Positions 9,189 through 18,195 of a stretch of 18,195 nucleotides of DNA are shown here, piece by piece. How positions within the stretch are numbered: the first letter of the stretch is position 1; each line of letters begins with the position of its first letter. The notes under the pieces are model-generated. The model was not told the origin of the DNA. It ran no database searches and was given only the letters and a program-made list of their open reading frames with translations. The stretch covers positions 1 through 18,195 of the forward strand of contig CALSCQ010000540.1 in NCBI GenBank assembly GCA_943704525.1. The letters run 5' to 3'. The translations under genes and the position numbers were made by a program. The DNA is from Pigoraptor vietnamica. Taxonomy: Eukaryota; Opisthokonta; Filasterea.

Positions 9189-10514
9189 TCACACGAGCTT
9201 TTTGGCCTCAAAAAAGCCGCGGAGGTGGCGGATTTGCCAGTACCCCGTGATGACGAGAATGGCCGTCTGGACAATCGACCACCACAGCACGCGCGCATTT
9301 GTGCTCTCGCTCGTCTCGCGAAACCGGGCCTCGCGTGCCTGCACACCCAACGACCAGCACAGACACGTGTCAGCTTCATCTATATGCACATTGGCCCACA
9401 CACGCGCGAGCACACCCCTCGCACTGGTCCACGCCCGCACCCCCTCCCTCCCCTCTGTCCCCCCTGGTCGACGCCCGCACCCACCCGCTGGTACGCCTGC
9501 TCCTTCTGGATCATCTTGGACTGGTCGATGAGCTGGCGGATGCGCAGCTGCAGCTCGGAGAGCTTCTCCTCCTTCGCAATCTCCTCGTAGTCGTTGGCGC
9601 CCTCGCCCACCGCAATGCTGACGTGCACGCGCTGGAGAAATGCCACGACAATATCAGCCCTGCATCTCGCACATTCGCACACAGCCACGCTGGGCACACG
9701 ACTTATGGACACCCTCCCTCACGGCACACCCGCTAACCACCCTTCCACTCCATCAACAGCGGAGGGCCTGAACACTGACAAATTCCCAGCTTTCCTTTCA
9801 CCCCTCCACTACTACGTGGCGGCGCCCACTGGCGGGCCTCTTCGAGCACCACACACCAGCTGATTGGCTCCAAACCACCGCGTCGTGTTCGTGCTGAGGC
9901 AGATGACGTGCTCGCCGGCCTCGTGCGACGTGAACATAATCTGCCCCTCCGCCTGGAAGTCCTTCTGCATGAGAATATCCTTCGAAGGGTCCTGCAAACA
10001 ATGCGCGCAGAAGAAAGGGGTTAGCGGAAAGCGTCAGATTCTGCGGCCCAGCGCACGTGACTGACTGTCCGCAAGCGCGCACCTTCACGATGACGTGCAT
10101 GCCGACGCCAGCGGCCGGTGGTTGGTACGCCTTCGTCTCGGCATTGTAGCCCTGCACCTTGTACTTGACTGCAGGCGGCGCAGTCGGCGCAGTCAGCCAC
10201 ACGAGCGCACACTGTACAGCACGTTCCGAACACGCCACAGCCTATCAGCACGGCACATCCACCGGCACCGAAGCAGCGTCGAACAAATCCGCGCGTGCGC
10301 ACGCCCGTGACAACGGCACAACACGAAGCCCGAAGCGGCACAGTGCGGACTGCGACAGCGGCCCACCCATCACGACCGTGTCGTCCGGGACCTCTTCGAT
10401 AAAGCACTTCTGCTCTCCCTCGCCAATGTGCATGTACAGCGACGACGCGCGCGGGATGAGCGCGGCAACGGCCACCGCCACGAGGAGGGCGGAGAGTGCG
10501 CGCGGGAACGCCAT
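9189..10514 (-). CDS. TMED9: p24/TMED family cargo receptor, alpha subfamily (TMED4/9, yeast Erp1-like)
   Basis: This is a type I membrane protein of COPI/COPII vesicles cycling between ER and Golgi. Exons: 10514-10367, 10168-10083, 9991-9857, 9631-9485 and 9338-9189; 666 nt, 221 residues (human TMED9 235). Features in order: a signal peptide (residues 1 to about 25, [16 protein letters not shown]), a GOLD domain with [10 protein letters not shown] and [18 protein letters not shown], a coiled coil ([40 protein letters not shown]), [15 protein letters not shown], one transmembrane helix (about 187-208), and the cytosolic tail [13 protein letters not shown]. That tail combines a di-phenylalanine motif with a C-terminal KKxx COPI signal. 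The two GOLD-domain cysteines of the family are present. The closest subfamily is alpha, from the FFEAKKLV end and the ANDY...KLSELQLR block. It is divergent from PUS7 across 181 bp. Confidence 0.95.
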
Positions 10515-10695
10515 TGCGACGCAGCCTCGTTTGGGTGGGCTTCTCTGTGACTGGCGTGCGTCTGATGAACGAACATGGGTGTGTGCGTGTGGCCGGTCAT
10601 CCGATCAGCTGGAGGGGGGGAGGCCACGTAGATTGAGAACGAGTCGCAAAAAGTTGCCTCAAATAAGGGGAATCTTCAGATTAGATAACCCCACC
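10515..10695. promoter_or_regulatory. Divergent promoter region between TMED and PUS7
   Basis: A 181-bp gap between head-to-head genes. It holds a run of eight or nine G near 10613-10621 and an AT-richer 60 bp just before the first candidate PUS7 ATG. There is no CACGTG site here, unlike the other divergent gaps. If PUS7 starts at 10822 rather than 10696, the gap extends to 307 bp. Confidence 0.4.
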
Positions 10696-13167
10696 ATGCA
10701 TAGCACATCCACCGTGCTCCACTTAGCACAAAACAACCGACCGATGAGGACCCCACCTAGGCAAATGGCCAATGTGTGTGCAGACTCATGTGCGCGTGCG
10801 CATGTCTGCGGAGACGCGCGCATGTGGAATGCGTCCGCGTGCTGCTCGCGGCTGTCGGGCGCAGGGCTGGGCCCTCTGCTGCCGGGTGCGCAGCGGCGCG
10901 CGTTCGCAGGGACCATCAAGCAAAGGCAAGTCCCGCCACGCACCGTCCCGCGATTGCCGCCACACCCTTCTGGATGCGCGCACTGACTTCCGCTCCTTAG
11001 GTTCGAGGACTTTGAAGTGACAGAAATCGCGCCTGACGGCTCGCCGGTTCGCCTCGCTGAAGGCGAGTGCACGGTGGCACCGCCGGTTCCCGCTGCGGCT
11101 GCCAAGCGTCCCCGCGTCGAATGGCCTGTCAGTGCAAGGGATGCAGGCACTGCTGCGGAGGAAAGCGGCAACCGCCCCCATGCTTCTGCGGACGTCTCGC
11201 CCGTCGACCTTTATGCACGCACTGCGAGCCCCGACATACTCGCACAGCACTTCCGTGGGGAGACGCTGGAGCGCTTGCGGGCGTATGCGGACCTGGTGCT
11301 CTTGGGCGGCGACGTCCAGGCGAGCCTTGAGCTGGGAGACGTGGCCGACAGGGCCGCCCGTCACGTCGTGCACCTCGCCCTCCGCGATGTCTACCCCCAG
11401 CTGTGCTCGCGTGCCAGTGGTGGCTCCGTGTCTGTAGCGCCCGACATATGCCACGCACGCCTGCGTGCCGTGCTCGGCCCGCGGTTTGCGGATGAAGCGC
11501 TGCGCTTCTGCGGCGGTTCAGACCGCGCTGCGATTGGCAATTCCGGGAGGGCCCTCTTACTGCCCTGCCCGTCCGAGCGACAGCTGCGCGCCGATGTGCA
11601 CCGGACCATTGCGTCTGCATTTGGCGCCTGCGAAACAAAGACGGTGATTGCGGAGGCCCCCGCTGCGCTCGACGTGCCCACGCCTTGCGCCCCCCACCAG
11701 GCCATCTCGCTGCGATTCCGGCAGCGCACACGCAATGCCCCGTGCAAGCGGGCGCGCGAGGCGGACGATGGCGGCGAGGACGGTGGCCAGTGGGTGCGCT
11801 TTGTGCTGCGCAAGACGGGGGTGGAATGGATCGACGCCGCCCAGCGCCTGTGCGACGCCCTCTTGCCTCTACGCATTTCTCTCTCTGACTTTACCATAGC
11901 TGGCGTTAAGGACCGCCGAGCAGTGACTCTTCAGCGCGTCGCCGTTCGCGGCATCGCTCCCGAAGCGCTGGCGAACATCGCGCGCCAGCCACCCGTGGGC
12001 CTTGCTCTTGGCACGATCGTAGCGCCGGCGCCTCCCCTCTCTGTGGGCGATCTTGCGGGCAATGCCTTTCGCGTGGTGGTGCGGGACATACCCGCGGATG
12101 GTGCGCAAGAGGTGGGCGCGGCGGTTGCTTGTGTCGCGTCGCGCGGGTTTGTCAACTACTTTGGGCCTCAGCGCTTTGGTGCGGGGGGCGAGGCCGGGGA
12201 ATCGGACGAGGGCGACGACGGGACCGTCACGGACCGTGGGGCGCACCACGTGGGGCTCTGCATGCTCCGCGGCGATTGCAGGTCCGCTATTGCGCACATC
12301 CTTCTGCCGTGTGCTGGCGACGGGCCCGAAGTGCGCAGGGCGAAGGAGCGCTTTGCGCAGGGCGACATCCGCTCTGCGCTTGCGTCCCTGCCGCATTCGA
12401 AGGCGCGCGAGCGGTTACTCCTGCGTGCGCTCGTTCGCCACGGTGACTCCGACAGCGGCTGTGCGGCTGCCATCAATGCGCTGCCCTACCATTCTCGGTT
12501 GCTATACTTGCACGCCTACTGCAGCCGCGTGTGGAACGAGACGGCTGCGGTGCGCATTGCGTTGTGCCCAAATGTCATTGCTGGCGATCTCGTTATGCGC
12601 TCCAACGACACCCACGTAGGGAGCGCCCTCGTCGACGAAGCCGACCGCGAGGCCGATGTTCCACCGAGCGACGGCCAGGTCGGCTGGAACTCTCGCCCTA
12701 CCAACAGCGCGCTGTACGATGCCGTCACGGTGGTAACGGACGCCGACGTGGCTGCGTCGCGCTACACTCTAGATGACGTGGTCATACCCATCGCGGGGCA
12801 TTCGGTGCGGCTGCCGGAGAACGCGGCGGGCGAAGCCATGCGCGCCGCCCTCGCAGCCGACGGCATCGCAGGCCAGCATGTCATGCGGGTGCGGGCGCTC
12901 AGAATTAACGCGCCTGGCGGATACCGCCCGCTCGTGGCGAGGCCATCCAATGTCACGTGGTCGTGGTGTCCGGACGCGGGTACCGGCATGTCGGCCGCCA
13001 TCGCATTCACGTTGGGCTCCTCGTCCTATGCCACGGTGTGCCTGCGCGAGATGTCCGCAGGCGGCATCGTTGAAGCAAGGCGCACTTCGCCTACGTTGCG
13101 AGGGGTGCCGGCCGCCGCCGCGCCATCTTCTGCTGCCGGCGAACCGACGTGCGCCGCTTCTCTTTAA
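10696..13167 (+). CDS. PUS7: tRNA/mRNA pseudouridine synthase Pus7 (TruD family)
   Basis: Pus7 isomerises uridine to pseudouridine in tRNA and other RNAs. Exons 10696-10925 and 11001-13167 join within an Arg codon to read AFAGTIKQ-R-FEDFEVTEI, matching the family N-terminal block. The intron is GC-AG. The catalytic Asp is in FTIAGVKDRRAVTLQ (codon 11911-11913, Asp381 if the first Met is used). Other blocks: LSVGDLAGNAFRVVVRDI, GFVNYFGPQRFG, YLHAYCSRVWN, GYRPLVARPSNVTW and SSYATVCLREM. The protein has about 798 residues, longer than human (661). Extra material includes a region of about 200 residues between the N-terminal block and the catalytic domain, and an acidic insert (about 12180-12245) after QRFG. 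Start: 10696 has perfect CCACCATG context, but 10744, 10765 and 10822 are in the same frame and conservation begins only near 10850. The last 77 nt overlap the NOL8 coding end. Confidence 0.92.
10926..11000 (+). other. GC-AG intron of PUS7
   Basis: This 75-nt intron has the donor AAAG/GCAAGT and the acceptor CTCCTTAG. It is placed by the conserved KQRFEDFEV junction: no GT nearby keeps both frame and conservation. AG/GCAAGT is exactly the strengthened donor known for GC-AG introns. It is the only one of the 44 donors I placed that lacks GT, and the only one of 42 acceptors ending TAG rather than CAG. Confidence 0.88.
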
Positions 13168-15529
13168 AGTCGCGCGTAAGGTCCTTCCGCTGCGACTCCC
13201 AGTACGCAGCGATGGCACCGAGCGATTCGGTGCGCCGAAATTCCGCAGACTCGGGGCCTTTGCGGCCAAAGAGGAAGCGGCCCCCGCCCTTTGCCCCGGC
13301 GACTGCGGCCCCAAAGCCGCTTGCGCCGCGTGCGTCTCCCTGCTGTGCATCCTTTGCCGCAGCAGAATCGTCGCCCACCTCAAAGCGCCAAGCTTCCTCT
13401 TCGTCCGCCACGCGGCGCTTGCTGGGCGGTTCGCGGTAGTCGTCGCGGGAGCGTGGGGATGCAGTGACGCCACCCAGGAGAGAGAACTGCGGTTGCGGTG
13501 ACGGGCCCTTGTCGCCCAGCAACGAGAAGGGTGTCGTGGGTGCGGGGGCGGACGCGCCAGGCCGACCGAACAGCCCGCTGAGCGACAACGCCATGTCTAC
13601 GAAGCGCTCGCCGGACACCTGCGCAGCGCAACGCTCCCCGTCAGTGCATTCACGCGGAACTGCTCGCACGCCCCTCAACCCACCTCAGGTGCTGGCCTGG
13701 CAGCCGTAGCCTGCCCCGTTGCGGCATCATCGGCATGGTCTCGTGCGCGCTTCTTGCCGGCAACGCGCGCTTGCGCGTGTTGCTCGGCAGTGATTTCAAA
13801 TTCTGCGGCGTCCGCGCGGGTGGGATCGTAGTGTGCAACGAGCCCAAACGCACTTGTCGGCGCACGGCCAGCAGTCCCCGGCAGCGGCCTGGTTTCACGC
13901 CGCGGTTTGGGCTTTGCACCCGGCACAATCTCGCCGAGAATTTCGAGTGCGCGCTGTTTCTCGCGACTGAGGTCCTCGTCCGCCACGCCCTCTTCCGCCG
14001 CGCCGTCCGCCAGTGTGGTCTCCGCTGGCCGTTCGTCTGCGCCGCCATCGCTGGCGTCTTCGGCGAAGCGGTCATCCATGCGAAAGCGCGGGTCCGACCC
14101 GATGCGCCGCTGCAGTCTCAGCAGATCGGCGCCCGCCCTGCCCTCGAACACCGGCCGCACGGCAAAGCGGGCCTCGTCGCCGCCGCTCTCGTCGCCGCTG
14201 TCGGTGTCGCTGCCCAGCCACGTGTCCGCTCCCGGGCGTTCTGCCATTCCGCCCGCGGGCCCCGCGCCGTCCCTTTCAGCGCCAGCCTCGTCAATCCCGC
14301 CCGCCGCGGTCGCTTCCTCGCCCATTTCCTCATCGACGTCATCGTTCGGCTGGTTGCGCTTACTGAGTGACAGCGAGAGTCCAGTCTTAACAGCCTCTCG
14401 GGCGCGCCGTGTCTCTGCCTTTTTCTGCTCGATCGCCTCCAACCGCCGTTGGTTGGCCTGCGCGCGCTTATCCAACGGTCTATTGTTTGTTGCATGCGGC
14501 GGCGCACGGGTCGCGGCTGGCGCGGGCGCGGTCGGGGCTGTTCTCGGAGCGGTTGCATTGGGAGCCTCATGGCTCTGCGATGGCTTCGGGCGCTCCGGCA
14601 CAGCGCGCGGGCGGGCGACTTGACCGTCCACCGACCACGGCAGGGCGGACAAGGGGAGCTCCGGGCAGTTGTCGATGCGCAGCCGCTTGATGCGCTGCGG
14701 CTGCTTCGTCGGGTCAAACTCGACCACCTGCGCAGCCGAATAGAAGCACTGAGTGTCACGCGAGACGTGCGCTGACGGCATGCTGTGCGAGAAGTGTCGA
14801 ACCCACCCTTTTCCCGTCGCGGCGCCGTAGCTTGAGAACAGGCACCGTGCGCCCGTATCTGTCCACGGACCAACCCTGTGTGGGGTGGGTCAGATTGCAG
14901 CGCAATATGAAGTGACAGTCACACACAAACTCACCTCGCGACCCTTCTTGGACGCCTCGTCAAATGGCGCTGGCGCAGCAACGGCCTTCTGACTGCCCTC
15001 GAACTGGGCGGACCGTGCAGCCGCCTCCGCCCACTCGCGCTGCAGTCTGCCACGACGATTGTTACATAACATTAATAGTACTGAGACGCGTGCATGGAAC
15101 TCACATCGAGAGATACGCTTCGCGGGCCTCTTGCACACGAAGAAGACTTCCGCGCCACCTCGCCTTGCCGTACGTACTCGCCGCTGCGCTCGGTTACGTC
15201 AGCCCTGCGGACAGACGCTTGTGCCGCACAGACGCACCTTTCTGCAGATTGGCTTGGGAAATGTTCATCGAAACGTACGCAAACCCACGCGGCGCGCCTG
15301 CACAGCATGTCGTTAGACCGGACCAGCAACCCAAAGAGAAGGAGAGAGTGAGTTCTAGTAACCCACCGTTGTCGTCGCGGATGATCTCCACGGCGTCCAC
15401 GGCGCCAAAGGGCGCAAGACGCGCGCGCAGCTCGTCCGCTGTCGTGCCCGCGGGAAGGCCACCCACGAACACGCGGCGGGCGCGCGCTGCGGCATCGTCC
15501 GACGCCTGCGCGGGAACGACCTGCGCCAT
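13091..15529 (-). CDS. NOL8: NOL8/Nop8-like nucleolar RRM protein
   Basis: Relatives (yeast Nop8, human NOL8) are nucleolar proteins for 60S subunit assembly. Exons: 15529-15367, 15297-15238, 15183-15105, 15046-14935, 14875-14807, 14727-13684 and 13618-13091; 2055 nt, 684 residues. The N-terminal RRM spans about residues 19-97: RRVFVGGLPAGTT (RNP2), GAVDAVEIIRDDN, RGFAYVSMNI (RNP1-like, with Phe and Tyr), KARWRGSLLRVQEAREAYL. Next come VDRYGRTVPVLKL and VVEFDPTKQPQRIK, matching NOL8 order, then QANQRRLEAIEQKKAETRRA, an acidic linker, DPRFRMDDRF, EKQRALEILGEIVP and HYDPTRADAAEFE. The last exon starts with FVDMALSLSGLF, has FxFS/FSLLG repeats, and ends in a basic tail around WESQRKDLTRDFKEKRRTSV. 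The start has ACCATGG context. Introns (54-79 nt) are the shortest here. The gene overlaps the PUS7 coding end by 77 nt on the opposite strand. Confidence 0.83.
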
Positions 15530-15744
15530 GGTGTGCTCCTCTCTGTCCCAGCCACTGCCCATTTTCAACAGGCTGCACGTGCTGGAGCGCTCCTCTGATG
15601 ACGCCCCTATGACGTCTGTTGTCAACTTTGCCGGCCACTTCTTTGAAACGACACAAACCACGACATCAACGAAAATCCGACGCTATGCCCTGCACGACGC
15701 AGGCGCGCCGCGTGCAGTTGCGGAGCTGTTCGTGTGGTGAAAAT
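15530..15744. promoter_or_regulatory. Divergent promoter region between NOL8 and TBC1D2-like gene
   Basis: A 215-bp gap between head-to-head start codons. It has a GCACGTGC palindrome at 15575-15582, the same eight bases as at 580-587 in the FNTA/RMND5 gap, and a TGACGTC-like element near 15610-15616. An in-frame extension of NOL8 upstream of 15529 is open but shows no conservation. Promoter role is inferred. Confidence 0.45.
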
Positions 15745-18078
15745 ATGGCGGCCGCCGCGACATCGCCGGTGGTATGTGTGCTGCATAGCGCGACTGCTTC
15801 ATGATCGCAAGGTACTGTCCGCTGACACTTTCGGTGCGCAGGGACTGGCGGTGTCTCTGAGCCAGGACGACCTCGACGATGCCCTGACGCCGCCACAGAC
15901 GCCCAGCGGCCGGCACGAGCCCGCCGCGGGGGGCCTTGCGGGGTGGCTGTCGAAGCAGGGCGCCGTCGGCCTCATCCGCGGTTGGAAGACGCGCTGGTTC
16001 GTGTTTGACGCCGGCACGTGCCGCCTGTACTACTACCGCTCACCGAAGGACGAGCGCGCCCTCGGGTGCGTCCCCGTGCGTGCGTGCGTGCGTGTGCGTG
16101 CGCAGTTTCAGCAAGCGGCTGACGGTTGACGTGCAGGTCGATTGACATAGCCGGCGCGTCGTTTTCGCTGGATGCGGCCGCCGGCGAGGAGCACGGCCAC
16201 TTTGTGATCAGGTGGGAGGCGTGCGGTTTCGGGGTACAGAGTGGCGCGCGCCATGCAATGCACTGATGGACGTGCGTTGTGGGGTGCAGCACACCGGATA
16301 GGGATTACCGCCTCGCCGCCCGTGACAACGACGCGATGTTGTCGTGGCTCAACGGCCTCCAGGAGGAGCGCCGCACATATAATGCGAGAAAACTTGCACT
16401 CGGGCAGTCTGTTGTTGTGCAAAGCGCGGCTGGGCGCTCGCCCGTCCCATCTCGGCGGCAGAAGGAAGGCCTTGCTAATGTGGAGGTGAGTGACCTTGCA
16501 AGTCTACTTGAAAGCGCCGGTCGCCAACAAACGTCCCTTTCGCTCAACAGGACACGGACGAGGAACCCGAGGCCGCAGACGCCATTGCGGAGTCGGCGAA
16601 CTTTGCGCGGCTGAATTCGATCCGCGAGCGGCTGACGGTGGGGCTGCGCGACATTGGGCAGTCGCTGCTGCAGCCCGCCCAGCAGCTCAAGGGGATGGTC
16701 GTCCGGCGCAAGTCGCACGACGTCGATGGGGCAGCTGCAGAACACGACGAGAGCGCAGCCACAAATGCGTCCAATGCGGGGAGCGCGGTGAGTCAGCCCT
16801 TCGGTACATGTTGCCTCTCCTTCTGCGACTGAGCGGCCCTTCGCGCAGGCCTTGGCGGCCGACTCTGTGGACGGCGAGTCTGCTCCAGCAAGCGCAGCGC
16901 AGCAGCAACAGCAGGGTGTGGGGAGCACGCTGTTGCGCGCGCTGACCTTTGGCGGCGGGTCGTCGTCGTCGTCCCCGCACAGGACGCGCAAGTCGTCGTG
17001 GTACCGCACGCCGGGCAACACACAGCCTCGATGCCCCTACTGCGACCAGGCGCAGGAGGCCATTGCAACGCAGTCGGACGAAATCGAAAACATGCGCACG
17101 GAACTAGTGGGGAAGGAGTCCCTCATTGTGCTGCTCAGCGAAAAGGTGGCGCAGCTCGAGAACGAGTCTAGACAGCGCGACCTGTTTGTCGCCGGCAGTG
17201 CGGACGCGCGCGAGGCCATGCTGGTCGCGCGGGAACGGCGCATTGTCGAACTGGAGGCTGCGCTCGCCCAAGCGCACAAGGACGCCTCCGCGGCGACCGA
17301 AATGGCGGGGATACTAAAGCAGCAGGTGGAAGAGACGAGCTGCCAGGTGCGCACGTACGAGGAAATTGTGGTTGCGAAAGACAACGACCTCGCGGCGCTG
17401 GCGGACAGAATTGCCGACGCGAGCGCCGTCACGCGACTGGCGGCGGAGAAGGACCGCGCCGAAGAAACCGCGGGGCAGCTCCAGCGCCAGCTTGCGTTTG
17501 CGACTGCGGAGGCGAAGGAACAGCGGGACCTTCGAGTCCACGCAGAGGCGCAGATGCGGCGTCACGCCGTGCGCGCGCAACTCATGGAGCAGGAGGGGGC
17601 GCGGTGGCGCACCAAGTACTTTCGGCTGCTTGAGACTGGCAATGCTGACGCGGGAGATGCGGAGGCGGCGACTGGGGGCCTGCCGGGCTCGGCGCGCTTG
17701 CGGGTGGCGGACGGCGCCGGCGAGGGCCAGGAAGCCGTCGCTCTGGGCGAGACGGAGCTCTCTTCGCACGACGCATATGGTTTCCGGACGCGCGATGGCT
17801 CGACGCTTGGGGACGATGCGGCGGCGATGGAGTCGTCTGCAGATGCTGCGCGCGCTAAGTGGAACGCGTACTTTGCGGCGCACGGGCATCGTGAATTGAC
17901 GAAGAGCATGGAGCTGAAGAACCTCGTGCGGCTGGGGATTCCAAACGAGTTTCGCGGGGAAATATGGCAGGGATGCATACGGCTATGGGTGGGCGACGAG
18001 CGTCGGATGGCGAAGGGCGGTTACTACTTCACACTGCTCGAGGACAACGCCCGGCGGCCATCCAAGGCCCTCAACCAG
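15745..18078 (+). CDS. TBC1D2: TBC1D2 (Armus)-like PH and TBC domain Rab GTPase-activating protein, 5' part
   Basis: This is a membrane-associated GAP for Rab proteins; the animal relative acts on Rab7. Exons: 15745-15771, 15842-16065, 16137-16211, 16290-16485, 16551-16787 and 16849-18078, giving 663 residues before the coding sequence leaves the window. The PH domain covers about residues 39-137 (GLAGWLSKQG, IRGWKTRWFVFDAGTCRLYY, SIDIAGASFSL, MLSWLNGLQEERRTY). A Gln- and Ser-rich linker with CPYC near residue 315 follows, then about 180 residues of predicted coiled coil (EIENMRTELVGKE onward). The TBC domain starts at SMELKNLVRLGIPNEFRGEI, near residue 605. The Arg and Gln fingers of the TBC domain lie beyond the edge and cannot be checked. 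The nine-codon first exon is inferred from ATG context and the GTG/GTATGT donor; a GT three bases earlier (CCG/GTGGTA) is an in-phase alternative. Confidence 0.87.
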
Positions 18079-18083
18079 GTGCG

Positions 18084-18084
<1 letters not shown>

Positions 18085-18174
<90 letters not shown>

Positions 18175-18195
18175 TGTCTGTCTGTCTGTCTGTCT
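18085..18195 (+). repeat. (TG)n followed by (TCTG)n microsatellite in TBC1D2 intron 6
   Basis: A perfect TG array (18085-18172, 44 copies) begins six bases after the exon 6 donor CAG/GTGCGC at 18079 and passes into a TCTG tetranucleotide array that runs off the right edge. It is in the same orientation relative to its gene as the array in FNTA intron 3. Confidence 0.96.

Noticed and set aside
12769-13501. Overlapping frames of more than 230 codons on both strands at the PUS7/NOL8 boundary
   Set aside because: Only the PUS7 frame to 13167 and the NOL8 frame from 13618 to 13091 keep family motifs; the others are shadows.
15530-15661. Upstream extension of NOL8 to an ATG at 15571 or beyond
   Set aside because: The frame is open, but the added residues are not conserved and 15529 has a strong ACCATGG context.

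Overview
This window is nuclear DNA from a compact, GC-rich eukaryotic genome, most likely that of a unicellular eukaryote. Every gene is a eukaryotic housekeeping gene. Most are broken by short spliceosomal introns (54-225 nt) whose ends I could fix by matching reading frame and conserved protein sequence. An N-terminal PH domain, coiled coil and TBC domain in one protein (TBC1D2 type) would suit a holozoan or amoebozoan protist, but the sequence alone does not settle the lineage.

Nine protein genes are present, seven complete and two cut by the window ends. In order: FNTA, prenyltransferase alpha subunit (minus, 5' part only, 116-538); RMND5/GID2, CTLH ubiquitin-ligase RING subunit (plus, 955-2848, 8 exons, 399 aa); cofactor-independent phosphoglycerate mutase (minus, 2871-5440, 12 exons, 508 aa); ARMT1/DUF89 (minus, 6225-8005, 7 exons, 449 aa); RPF2, 60S ribosome assembly (plus, 8150-9061, one exon, 303 aa); a p24/TMED cargo receptor (minus, 9189-10514, 5 exons, 221 aa); PUS7 pseudouridine synthase (plus, 10696-13167, 2 exons, about 798 aa); a NOL8/Nop8-like RRM nucleolar protein (minus, 13091-15529, 7 exons, 684 aa); and a TBC1D2-like Rab GAP (plus, 15745 to beyond the right end, 663 residues visible). 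No RNA gene, transposon or CRISPR array was seen.

Strands alternate almost perfectly, so genes meet head to head over 144-416 bp and tail to tail over very short distances. RMND5 and the mutase have stop codons 22 bp apart, and PUS7 and NOL8 overlap by 77 nt of coding sequence. RPF2, NOL8 and PUS7 all act in ribosome or RNA maturation, but they are not co-oriented and no operon-like logic is implied.

Long TG/CA microsatellites form both ends of the window, and each lies in an intron starting at or next to a 5' splice site. A third GT-rich block with a larger repeat pattern fills 5586-5920, followed by an unusually AT-rich stretch to about 6224. I found no previously undescribed multi-gene system. 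The points worth a second look concern gene architecture: an ATG-only first coding exon, overlapping convergent coding ends, a GC-AG intron, an unusual splice-site style, and repeats at intron starts.
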